A stretch of 64,000 bases of DNA from Pedobacter terrae (GTDB lineage Bacteria > Bacteroidota > Bacteroidia > Sphingobacteriales > Sphingobacteriaceae): contig NZ_FNCH01000020.1 of assembly GCF_900100705.1 (NCBI RefSeq), forward strand, positions 1-64,000. The letters run 5' to 3'. The translations under genes were made by a program, and so were the position numbers. Within the stretch, counting starts at the first letter, position 1; each line of letters begins with the position of its first letter. The notes under the pieces are model-generated. The model ran no database searches, was not told where the DNA came from, and was given only the letters and a program-made list of their open reading frames with translations. Positions 51,833 to 61,500 of this stretch are shown one piece after another.

Positions 51833-52795
51833 ATGGATGAATACCGTTTAAATATTCTCAAAAAATCAAGCGCAGAGATCAACCGTTTACAGTTGCTCTC
51901 TGTGTTTTTTGATGATGAGGTGATTTACAAAATTTACCTGCGGAGCCAGGTTATTCATCAACTTTTTGCCAATAATGAAGAACTGGAAATAGAAAAATTA
52001 GATCTTTTTCATCTTCAATTTACCGATAGTGTAATCGAACTGCTCAGAAAGATTAAAAAGAGCAATGAGAAAAATGTATCCCTTATCTATGATGAAATTG
52101 ATCTGAATGAAGAATTGATTGATCGAATGGCAGGGTCGCTCGTTGATCAGAAAAGTTTTCAGCAGGATAAGCAAAAACAGTCGCTTAAAATTAACTTATC
52201 GCTTCGGAAGCTTTTCAGCGTACTGTCTGATCTGAGTTCAGATTTTCCCTTTTCAAAAAACATCAACGTTTTTAGTTCCAAATATGCTAACGGTTTTTAT
52301 TATGATCTCACTACGGATCAATTTTCGAAACTGATTGATCTTCAGGATAAACAAGTATACACGAATGTTTATGCCACCATTGAGAAAAAATTAATGGGCA
52401 AACTTTGTAAGAACGATTTCCGGACCGAGTTTTATATTGGTTTAAAAGCTGGAGAACTGGTGATTGAAGTTTATAAATTTTTAGATGAAGATTATTACTA
52501 CCTGTTCTTTCCAAGCAGAAACCTATTCCTGTTTTGCGATCTCACTATTTTAAAAGACCTGGACATGACAAATAACCTTTCAGAACGGGAGCGGATTGTA
52601 CAGGAACTGCAGTATAAAAACGATAAATTAAAAAGTAACGCTGCTGTTTTAAAAACTGCCATTCCGAATGAAGTTGCCCAATTATTGGAAGATAGTTATG
52701 GTAAAATATCGGATATCAATTTCCTGAATCACCTCAATAATTTTGATGTTCAGTCGAATATTTTAAAGACGATGTTGAAGACGGATCTGTTTTAA
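51833..52795 (+). CDS. Unassigned terminal protein of the ter operon
   Basis: The 320-aa protein begins 7 bp after telA. It has no signal peptide and no membrane helix. The first 130 residues are helical and charged. The middle (about 150-240) looks like alternating strands, with LSSDFPFSKNINVFSS, ANGFYYDLTTDQFSK and FLDEDYYYLFFPSRNLF. The last 70 residues are helical with a KNDKLKSNAAVLKTAI segment and end HLNNFDVQSNILKT. I recognise no family. Position at the operon's end and native codon use suggest a dedicated partner of TelA or TerD, an inference only. Confidence 0.75.
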   Translation: MDEYRLNILKKSSAEINRLQLLSVFFDDEVIYKIYLRSQVIHQLFANNEELEIEKLDLFHLQFTDSVIELLRKIKKSNEKNVSLIYDEIDLNEELIDRMAGSLVDQKSFQQDKQKQSLKINLSLRKLFSVLSDLSSDFPFSKNINVFSSKYANGFYYDLTTDQFSKLIDLQDKQVYTNVYATIEKKLMGKLCKNDFRTEFYIGLKAGELVIEVYKFLDEDYYYLFFPSRNLFLFCDLTILKDLDMTNNLSERERIVQELQYKNDKLKSNAAVLKTAIPNEVAQLLEDSYGKISDINFLNHLNNFDVQSNILKTMLKTDLF

Positions 52796-52826
52796 GGTTT
52801 TGGTTGATTTCGTTAAACCGACACGA

Positions 52827-52892
52827 TCGTCATGCTGAATTTATTTCAGCATCTTTACCACAATAGACCCTGAAATAAATTCAGGGTGACGA
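52827..52892. repeat. Interspersed repeat hairpin (family B)
   Basis: Arms 52827-52849 and 52870-52892 match in 21 of 23 bases (tcgtcatgctgaatttatt and its complement). The element lies between the ter operon and the convergent hydrolase gene, so it may work as a bidirectional terminator. A close copy is at 62849-62923. Confidence 0.8.
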
Positions 52893-52934
52893 CTTTAGGT
52901 TTTAAACTTGAATTTTTCTTGTAACGATGAGATC

Positions 52935-53796
52935 CTATCGTGTCAATACCGCCAATTTATGTTTAAACAAGTCAATGGTCCTGTTCCAGGCCAGTTTTGC
53001 TGCGGCTTCGTTATATCTGGTTGGGGAAGTATTGTTGTTAAATGCATGATTTACGCCATCATAGATGTAAATTTTGTAATTAATTTTATTGTCTTTTAAA
53101 GCCTGCTCGTAAGCTGGAATTCCGGCATTAATCCTTTCATCTAAACCAGCGTAGTGAAGCATTAAACTCGCTTTAATTTTAGGCATCGGCAGCATTTGCC
53201 TGCGCCCCGTAATAAGCTACTGCGGCTTGCAGTTTAGGATCATTAACCGCTAATTTATTCGCCATTCCACCGCCCCAGCAAAAGCCAACACAGCCTACTT
53301 TGCCGTTGCCATCTTTTCTCTTTCGTAAATAATCAAGTCCCCTTAAATAGTTCTGCAGGTTTTTTTCAGGATCTAATTTACCAATCAGCTCGCGTGCTTG
53401 ATCTTCATCAGCTGGCGTTCCTCCAAGCGGTGAAAGGGCATCAACACCCACAGCCAGAAAACCTTCGGCGGCAATACGTTTGGTTACATCAATAATATGT
53501 GGATTTAAGCCTCTGTTTTCATGGATAACCAATATACAGCCCAAATTCTTTTTACCTTTCGGCTTAGCTAAAACTGCTTTCATTTCACTTTCAACACCTG
53601 TGTAGGTGATATTCTCCACTTCGATATCATCACGGTTAAAATCTGCAGCAGCGGCATAATTATTCTCCAGCATAGGCAGGATAGTCATGGCTAATGCTGT
53701 GCTGCCAGCCATAATGGCCAGCTTTTTCATAAAATCTTTTCGGCTTAGCTCACTGTGGGTATACTCATCGTACAGGTTAATTATTTTCTGGTCCAT
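52935..53796 (-). pseudogene. Dienelactone-hydrolase-family protein broken by a frameshift
   Basis: Two overlapping minus-strand frames together make one protein. The first (53796-53179) has a Tat-like N terminus, the CILVIHENRGLN loop and the nucleophile GFCWGG; the second (53195-52935) carries [11 protein letters not shown] (catalytic Asp) and DGVNHAF (catalytic His). They join across a one-base shift at about 53179-53195, after GAQANAAD. The Cys and the Asp/His of the triad are thus on different frames, so the product is dead unless recoded. A sequencing error or phase variation is possible. I start at the ATG at 53796; an ATG nine codons upstream is also open. Confidence 0.85.
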
Positions 53797-53859
53797 CTTA
53801 TTAATTTTTGAATTGCTATACAAGATAAAAAAGCATGTTGAGATTTAAGACCGCATTGC

Positions 53860-54864
53860 CTAAAAGTTACAATACATGTCTTCCCATTTTTTGATCAACG
53901 CCACACGGTGTTTCGTATATCGGGGGGTTAAAAAAACATTTGACCAATCGTCGTAATTGTCGTAAAAGAATTTTAAAAAGAAAATATGAAAGGTAATACC
54001 CAGATAAGGAATGGCTTTTAATTCATCCGCAGTTAATGGCCTAACTTTTTGGTAGGCATTTAAAAAAGTATCGAAATCCTTTTCTGCCTGTTCTTTGGAA
54101 ATTAGGTTATTCAGCTGATGGAAGAAATAGTGGTTAAGGAACGACATTAAGTCGTTAATTAGGTAACCTTTTCCTGCAAAATCGAAATCAAAAAAGGTTA
54201 TTTTCCCCTGTTCATCAAAGTGGAAATTTTTAGGAAAGAAATCATAGTGGCAATAGCCATAACTGAATGTTGAAGTATCGAATTCCTTAAACTTTTCAAC
54301 TACTTTTTCTGAAATGCGCTTTAAATATTCATATTCTTCTTTCATTTCTGAAAAATGAACCTCTAGGTCTTTTAAGGGCTCAAATAAAGTAGTTTCGAAA
54401 TTGAATACCGGCCTTGGGTTGTTCAGGTTTATTGATGAAGTACTTTGGTGCAATTTAGCCATATCATGTCCCAACTGAACGAGGTGCCGGTCCTCGAGGT
54501 CTAAAACTACTTTCCCCTCTGCAAAAGAAAATAGGATTCCATTTCTTAAACCCTCAATAGCATTAAACTGTTGAATCTGTTTTCCTTCGACATCCCTGAT
54601 TGGATAAGAAACTGAATTTCCATTTGCGCTTAAAATGTTTAGCAATTCCACTTCAGCTTCAATTTCGTTGCGCTTACGGTGCGCATCGCGGTAAATTTTG
54701 AAGATATATTTCCGGCTCAGATTTTCCAGAATATAGGTGTCACTTACATTTCTGATGAGTAACCGGCAGGTCGTAGACCGATCTAACTGATAAGTGTCAA
54801 TTAAATAATCTTTTAAAGCGGCGGCAGATAACGTGGAATATTGTGCGGGGAATAAATGCTGCAT
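53860..54864 (-). CDS. APH-like phosphotransferase (aminoglycoside/choline kinase fold)
   Basis: The 334-aa protein has the kinase-like fold of the APH family, with LSRKYIFKIYRD for the N-terminal Lys strand, the Brenner motif YCHYDFFPKNFHFDE (about residues 208-222) and the metal-binding ITFFDFDFAG. It is likely a small-molecule kinase (for example homoserine, choline or fructosamine type). Antibiotic resistance cannot be inferred. It is monocistronic. Confidence 0.82.
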   Translation of the reverse strand: MQHLFPAQYSTLSAAALKDYLIDTYQLDRSTTCRLLIRNVSDTYILENLSRKYIFKIYRDAHRKRNEIEAEVELLNILSANGNSVSYPIRDVEGKQIQQFNAIEGLRNGILFSFAEGKVVLDLEDRHLVQLGHDMAKLHQSTSSINLNNPRPVFNFETTLFEPLKDLEVHFSEMKEEYEYLKRISEKVVEKFKEFDTSTFSYGYCHYDFFPKNFHFDEQGKITFFDFDFAGKGYLINDLMSFLNHYFFHQLNNLISKEQAEKDFDTFLNAYQKVRPLTADELKAIPYLGITFHIFFLKFFYDNYDDWSNVFLTPRYTKHRVALIKKWEDMYCNF

Positions 54865-54951
54865 GGAAATATAGGTTTAGGGGCGCTAAATATAAATTTT
54901 TTAGCCGGGATCTTATCCTTACTCTTGAAATACGAATGAAATGGGCACTTT

Positions 54952-55677
54952 TTAATCCGCTATATCAAGCAACTGTTTAATGGTGCCCTTGTAACTTTTA
55001 CCGATAGGAACCTCCTGACCATTTTTAAGCACAATGGTGTTGCCCTCTAAATAGTCTACATATTTTTTGTTAAGCATAAAAGATTTATGGATTCGGATGA
55101 AATCTGTTGACAACTGGTCTTCAAAACTGGCCAACGTTCTAGGTGTTAGTAGAAAATCACTGTTTTTCCAAACTTTTACATAGTTACCGAGACTTTCCAG
55201 ATATTGTATTTCGTCTATTTTGATCAGAATGTGCTTTTTGTCAACCTTGATGGCGATTTGTCTATTGTTTTTTTGCGCTGTTTTTTCAATTTCGAAAGAT
55301 TTAATCGTTTGCTTATTAAGGTTGTGCAATTCAAGTGCACGGTTAACGGCTTTTAAAAAACGGTCGAACCTGAAGGGTTTTAAAAGATAATCGCAAACGG
55401 CCAGGTCAAAACCCGCTAAAGCATATTCTTCGTACGCAGAGGTTATAATCACAAGAGGTTTATGCACTAAAGTCCTTAAAAAATCCAGACCATTTAGTTT
55501 TGGCATCCGGATATCCAGGAAAATGAGATCTACTGGTTGTTTACTTAAAAAATCTGATGCTGCTGTAGCGCGGTAACAGTTTCCAACGATGTTAATAAAA
55601 GGAATATCTTTTGCATATTCAGTAATTATACCATGTGCAAGCGGTTCATCATCTATTATCAAACAACGTAAGCTCAT
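54952..55677 (-). CDS. LytTR-family response regulator, second system
   Basis: The 241-aa protein has a receiver domain (IIDDEPLA, phospho-acceptor in FLDIRMPKLNG near residue 55, KPF) and a LytTR domain (about 135-235, KIDEIQYLESLGNYVKVW and FIRIHKSFMLN). The kinase gene's last four bases overlap its start (ATGA), so they are coexpressed. The divergent ABC/peptidase operon is the likely target. Confidence 0.9.
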   Translation of the reverse strand: MSLRCLIIDDEPLAHGIITEYAKDIPFINIVGNCYRATAASDFLSKQPVDLIFLDIRMPKLNGLDFLRTLVHKPLVIITSAYEEYALAGFDLAVCDYLLKPFRFDRFLKAVNRALELHNLNKQTIKSFEIEKTAQKNNRQIAIKVDKKHILIKIDEIQYLESLGNYVKVWKNSDFLLTPRTLASFEDQLSTDFIRIHKSFMLNKKYVDYLEGNTIVLKNGQEVPIGKSYKGTIKQLLDIAD

Positions 55678-57164
55678 GTTAGCTGGAGTTTAAGTTCTGC
55701 TTTAAAGATATGATCAATTGAAGTGATATGCAATGTATAGCGGTTAGGATAAAGTAATTCGAGTCTCTTTCTTAAATTACCAATCCCAATCCCCTTATGA
55801 TCAGTATTTTCGTTAGGATCAAAGGAATTTTCGCAAGAGAAAAAGAGAACGGTTTGGTTAGCGGTTAGCATTAGTTTCAAAGAAGCTTCGTCTTCAGCAG
55901 GTTCAATACCATGTTTAAATGCATTCTCTACAAATACAATCAGCAGAAGAGGAACGATCTCAATCTGATCATCGGTAACCTCCTTATTAAATTCAAAATG
56001 TAAGTTTTTTTGCAAACGGATTTGTTGCAATTGAATGTAATCATTAATGTAATCAATTTCCTGCGAAAGCTTAACTGATTTTTCCTGCCCTTTATAAATG
56101 GTATAGCGCATCAGTTCTGATAATTGTAAAATACTGTCGGGCGTTTTAGCTGATTTTTGCAAACTTAAAGCATAAAGGTTGTTCAACGTATTAAAGAAAA
56201 AATGAGGATTAAGTTGTTGTTTTAATAAGTCAAGTTCATGTTGCGATTTTTCCTTCTCTAAAGAAAGGATTTTGTTGTTCTGTTTGCCCCATTGCAGTGC
56301 CAAAACTACCGGTAAACTGATGAGCATAATAGCAAAGGCGCCTAATGCATTTTCAAGTTCGAATGGATTGGTTTCGAAAATGTTCCGACCGAAAACCGTA
56401 TTAATGGGTAGTGAAATTAATAATTGAGCCAATAGGGGATACAGCAAGGCAAGGGTTGTAGAAAGTGCTAACAGATAAATAAGCAGTCCTTTTTCTTTGA
56501 GGATTTTAGATACCAGTAAACGGCTATTGATCAGAAAAAGCAGGTATCCACAGAGGTACATGATTAGAAATTGCAAAAAGAAGCCTAAAAATGTTCCAAC
56601 ATTAAACCAAAGCGCTTTTAAGCTGAATTCAAAACCTACTAAACGGAAACCATTTCGTTGGTAAATGGGGTTGTCTAAACTTGAAACGGCCATTATGGAA
56701 ATGGTTGCAGCAAGTAGAATAATGGTGATGAGTACTGCATGTTCCAGGCCAATTTTTTTGATCCATTTAATATGCTTCACTTTTTTCTGGTAATAATGAT
56801 TGGCAATTAATATCATTTCGAGGGAAGTTGCTGCCAAAGCTGTTGAAATAAAAACAGTATGGCTAAGCTTCGCAATTTGCAGGTAAAATGCTAGATCGGT
56901 AAAAAGCGGAAGCAGGATAAAGAAGCAAATGCACCAGTAGGCAACGTATCGATTTCGGGTTAAGATGTTTTTTAGTGTGGCTTTAAGAAAAGAAAAAACA
57001 AGTACAGGGAGCAAACAAAAACCCAAAGCCAAAATACAGCTGGCATAGTTAAGCCAAATATTGCTGGTTAAATGGTAAGTATTAAATATGGCTATCCATA
57101 ATAACAGGCCAATATTTAGGGAAAAATCCTGGTATTTATAATTAAAGTTCTTGGTATTAAGCAT
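55674..57164 (-). CDS. LytS-type sensor histidine kinase, second system
   Basis: The 496-aa protein has about eight to nine membrane helices in its first 300 residues and a His_kinase/GHKL module. The phosphorylation motif is QQLNPHFFFNTLNNLY (His near residue 325), and the N-box is VFVENAFKHGI. The late GIGIGNLRKRLELLYP is the G-box. The multi-helix sensor suggests it detects a membrane or envelope signal. It is divergent from the ABC/aminopeptidase operon across 493 bp. Confidence 0.9.
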   Translation of the reverse strand: MLNTKNFNYKYQDFSLNIGLLLWIAIFNTYHLTSNIWLNYASCILALGFCLLPVLVFSFLKATLKNILTRNRYVAYWCICFFILLPLFTDLAFYLQIAKLSHTVFISTALAATSLEMILIANHYYQKKVKHIKWIKKIGLEHAVLITIILLAATISIMAVSSLDNPIYQRNGFRLVGFEFSLKALWFNVGTFLGFFLQFLIMYLCGYLLFLINSRLLVSKILKEKGLLIYLLALSTTLALLYPLLAQLLISLPINTVFGRNIFETNPFELENALGAFAIMLISLPVVLALQWGKQNNKILSLEKEKSQHELDLLKQQLNPHFFFNTLNNLYALSLQKSAKTPDSILQLSELMRYTIYKGQEKSVKLSQEIDYINDYIQLQQIRLQKNLHFEFNKEVTDDQIEIVPLLLIVFVENAFKHGIEPAEDEASLKLMLTANQTVLFFSCENSFDPNENTDHKGIGIGNLRKRLELLYPNRYTLHITSIDHIFKAELKLQLT

Positions 57165-57657
57165 TTTGTTAACTTATAATAGGAGTAAAATTGTCAATCC
57201 TGAGGATAATTTATGATATAAAAATCAATATGATTGCCAGATAAAATTTAATTAGGTAATATCCATCAAGAAATCGTCATTCCCAACTTGATCCGATGGC
57301 TATCGAATGACGACCGAACTAGTGGATTCTGTTAATGGTAGCTTGTCGAAGGATCTTTGTTAAAAGCGTTAAAAATGTGTTTTGATGCCTTGTCAAACTA
57401 ATTTCTAAAGTTATTAAAGTTTAAAGCCATGCTGAAATTTAGATGATGAAAGGCCTGTTTTTCATGATGAAAGGAATTCCTGTTCTCGTTTCGTGGAGAC
57501 ACGAACCGTGTCAATGGATGATGAAAGACCTGTTTTTCATGATGAAAGAAAATTACTAGTAAATACTTCCCTTCGTCATCAGTTCTGCTTCCTTTGTCAC
57601 TTAAATTTAATAAACTGGTTTCATCAGTCTAATTTGCGGTCATCTTAATTATTTAAT
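57165..57657. promoter_or_regulatory. Divergent intergenic region with repeats and likely operators
   Basis: The 493-bp region holds a short family C element (57275-57313), a 32-bp direct repeat pair (57442-57473 and 57517-57548, 31 of 32 bases identical, 75-bp period), and between them a hairpin of the gtggagac family (57490-57495 with 57500-57505). Each direct repeat contains a tttcat/atgaaa inverted motif. Close to the ATG at 57658 there is a near-consensus TAATTTG box (57630-57636). It probably controls the kinase on one side and the ABC/peptidase operon on the other. Confidence 0.55.
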
Positions 57658-58557
57658 ATGGTACGACTTAAAATACAGCAACTTACAAAATCTTATCAAA
57701 ATGGGGTAAAGGCTCTTGATGATGTTACGCTAAATATTGCAAATGGTATGTTTGGCTTGTTGGGCCCTAATGGAGCTGGTAAATCCTCACTTATGCGTAC
57801 GCTTGCCACTTTACAACTGCCAGATGCCGGTCTGGTTCATTTTGATGGAAATGATGTGTTGCAGAATCCTCAGGAGATGCGTAACAGATTGGGGTATCTG
57901 CCACAGGATTTTGGGGTGTATCCTAATATTTCAGCTATAGATTTATTAAATCATCTTGCGATTTTAAAAGGACTTCAAAATAAGAGTGAACGAAGGGAAC
58001 AGGTGACTTCATTGCTGCAACAGACTAATTTATTTGAAATCAGGAAGAGAGCTGTCAGTACTTTTTCCGGGGGCATGCGGCAGCGTTTCGGAATTGCCCA
58101 GGCTTTATTGGGTAACCCGCAGTTAATCATTGTTGATGAGCCCACCGCAGGACTTGATCCACAAGAAAGGAATAGGTTCCACGATCTGTTGAGCGAAATC
58201 GGCACCAATAGGGTGGTGATCCTGTCCACGCATATTGTGGAGGATGTGAATGACCTTTGTGCTAAAATGGCAGTGATGGCTAATGGGAAATTGATTCTAC
58301 AAGGCAAACCTTCGGAACTAATCGAAAAATTAGATGGAAAAATCTGGCGAAAGGCAATCGGCAAAGTAGATCTGGCTCAATATTCATCCGTTTTTAATGT
58401 CATTTCTACTAAAGTTATTTCGGGTAAGTTGCATGTATTTGTACTGGCAGATCAATTACCCACGGCAGGTTTTGAATCTGTTTACCCAGGTTTGGAAGAG
58501 GTTTACTTTTCTTCATTATCTGATGCAGTCATTTTAAACATGGAGGCAAAGAGATGA
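57658..58557 (+). CDS. ABC transporter ATP-binding protein
   Basis: The 299-aa ATPase has Walker A LGPNGAGKSSLM (about residues 36-47), the signature STFSGGMRQR near residue 140, Walker B LIIVDEPTAGLDPQER and the H-loop LSTHIVEDV. It is a drug/peptide-exporter type (CcmA-like) with a C-terminal accessory extension. It shares a 4-bp overlap with the next gene, an unusual fusion of permease and peptidase, so it powers that protein. A LytTR two-component pair lies divergent upstream. Confidence 0.92.
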   Translation: MVRLKIQQLTKSYQNGVKALDDVTLNIANGMFGLLGPNGAGKSSLMRTLATLQLPDAGLVHFDGNDVLQNPQEMRNRLGYLPQDFGVYPNISAIDLLNHLAILKGLQNKSERREQVTSLLQQTNLFEIRKRAVSTFSGGMRQRFGIAQALLGNPQLIIVDEPTAGLDPQERNRFHDLLSEIGTNRVVILSTHIVEDVNDLCAKMAVMANGKLILQGKPSELIEKLDGKIWRKAIGKVDLAQYSSVFNVISTKVISGKLHVFVLADQLPTAGFESVYPGLEEVYFSSLSDAVILNMEAKR

Positions 58558-61500
58558 TAACAGATTTACTAAAATTTGAGCTGAAGTATCATTTCAGGCA
58601 GGTATCATTTAAAGCTGCGGCACTTTTATTTTTTATGCTCGGCTATTTTTGTGAAGTAAAGGGTAGCTTTGGCTCAGCAGAGGTGCATAAAAATTCGCCT
58701 TATGTCATCACTAATATCATAGCCCTGCTCTCGCTCTTTTCCATTTTTTCAGCTACATTATTTAGTGCGAATGTGGTGCTTCGGGATAATATGTATAAAA
58801 TGGAAGCAGTTGTTTTTACTACATCAATTACAAAACTGCCCTATTTTAGCGTAAGATTGCTAGGCTTGATCACCACAGTTTTTAGCTTATTAATGCTGGT
58901 AGCGCTGGGGATTTATGCAGGTTCTTTTTTTATTGATGAAGATCGCCTGGGGGGCTTTCACATGACTTACTATTTACAACCGCTTGTAGTTTTTGCCTTG
59001 CCGAATGTACTATTTTCAGCAGGACTCTTATTTTGTACTGCCATATTAACCAAAAGTGTAAGGGCAATTTATGTAGTTGGCGTGTTGATTTACATTTTAT
59101 ACCTGCTGGCTTCTATTTTTGGGAACTCTCCTTTACTGGCTTCGTCGACAATGAAAGCAGGCAGTGCTGATCTTTTGCCAATACTTTTAGATCCTTTTGC
59201 TTTGGCTTCGTTTTTTGGCGAAACCAGAACATGGACTAACCTACAGCGTAATCACCAGTTATTTCCTTTTGAAGGTGCATTTTTACTCAATAGAATACTG
59301 TGGACTTGTGTTATAAGTTTGCTAACTGTGATGAGTTATCGCCTATTCCATTTTAGGCTAACACAGCAGCAACAATTAAAGATTAAAGCCGGGAAAACAG
59401 CCTATACGCCCTTGGTTTCCTATCGTGCTTTAATGGTTTTAGCAAGTGGTATCTCTTATTATTTCAGGGCTTTTAAAGCTCAGTTAAAATTAGAAATGAT
59501 CTTCCTGTTTAAAAATATACCCATTATGGTCATGCTGTTGCTGTGGGTAGTTTTGTTTGGCATAGAGTTAAAAGATAGACTATTTAGCGGCATTTATGGC
59601 ATTCATAGTTATCCGGCAACAGGCATTATTATCGAAGAAATGCGCTCGATGAAATTCGCGCTGATTCTCATTATTTTTTATGCTTCAGAAAGTATTTGCA
59701 GGGAAAAATCGGTCAATATTCATTCACTCATTTACAGTAGCCCTGTTCCCGATTCGGCATTATGGATGGCAAAAATCCTGAGCCTTTTTGGACTTGTCTT
59801 TGTTCTCGTAACCTTAAATATTGGAATCGGTATTGTTTTGCAACTTACCCATGGATATTTTCAACTCGAATTGCCCGTATATTTATCTTTATACTATTAT
59901 AGCGCATTTCCTTTGTTACTCTTTGTAGTGCTTATTGTTTTTATTCAAACTTTAAGTACAAACAAATATTTAGGCATGTTACTAAACATGATCATGATCT
60001 TCCTCATTACTTATGCCGAACGCTTTGGCCTGGAACATTATCTTTTTCGCTTTGCTACTGTTCCAGATCTCCAACATTCCTATTTTAATGGTTTTGGATA
60101 TTATAACAATGCATTTAACTGGTACATGCTTTATTGGTTGGCCTTTACAATAGTTATTGCTGTGTTAACCATTGGATTATGGCAGCGTTTAGTTGAAATA
60201 AACATTAAAGCGAGATTAAGATCCATTGGTTTGGCTTTGAAGCAATATAAATGGATTATAGCACCGGCATTATTGATTTGGATTTCCTGTGCGGCATTTA
60301 TTTTCCATCAAACGAATAGCATTGGGAGATATAAAAATAAAAAAGCCCGATTAAACTGGCAGCTGGCTTACGAGCAGAAATACAAATCATTATCTAACCT
60401 CCCTCAGCCTGTTATTAAAGCCGTAAAAACCAGTGTGGATTTATATCCAGGAGAAGGAAAATACACCGTTAAGGGGACGTATTTGCTTAAAAATGAAACA
60501 AATGAGCCAATTGACAAAGTATGGATTTCTGTTGATTCCGCTGTTCACTCATGTTCCGTAAACATTGTCGGAATTAAAAGAAATGAAAGGGATGAGGCTT
60601 TTAACCAACAGTTTTTGATATTAAAGACGCCCTTACAGCCCGATCAGGAAATCGTAATGAATTTTTCGATGGAGGTCATCAGGAATGGATTTACAACTTT
60701 CGATACGGAGAATTCGGTTGTCGACAATGGTACCTATATCGAACTGGAGAAATTTATCCCGCAGTTGGGTTACTGTTATCACTTTGAAAGTGATGATAAA
60801 CAGGAACGGAAAAAAGCAGGTCTGCCTGAAATTACCACGATGCCACCATTTGACAATAAATACCATCTGGTCGACTATGAAACGACTATTTCTACCGCTT
60901 TCGATCAGCGGGTGGTTACTATCGGCGACTTACAGAAGAGTTGGCGATCCAATAACCGGCAATACTTTGAATACAAAACTGCTGCTCCGGTTAATTTCAT
61001 GTTTGCACTGAGCTGTGCAAGATATGCTTTGAAAAAAGAAAAGTATAAGGGGATTGATTTAAGTATTTATTATCAACCAGGGCAAGCGTATAACTTGAAA
61101 AGTATGTTTAAAGCGCTTAGAGATGCTTTAGATTACGGCAACTCAAATTTTACGAAATATCCTTTTAAACAATTAACCATTGCAGAAATACCACAATATA
61201 AAGGTGCTGCTACAGCTTATCCGGGCGTAATTTTTAGTGCTGAAAATATTAATTTTCTGGGCAATTATAGTCAGAACGGCGCTATTAATCAAAGTTACGC
61301 CATTACCGCACATGAAACTTCGCATCAATGGTGGGCAAACATATTGGCTCCTGCAGATAGTGCAGGTTATGCTATGCTCACCGAATCATTGGCTAAATAC
61401 ACCGAAAATGTATTGATTGAAAAGACTTTTGGCAAAATGTATCTGAGAAAATATCTCGCTTATGATAATGACCTTTACTTTCTGAACCGGAATAATGATC

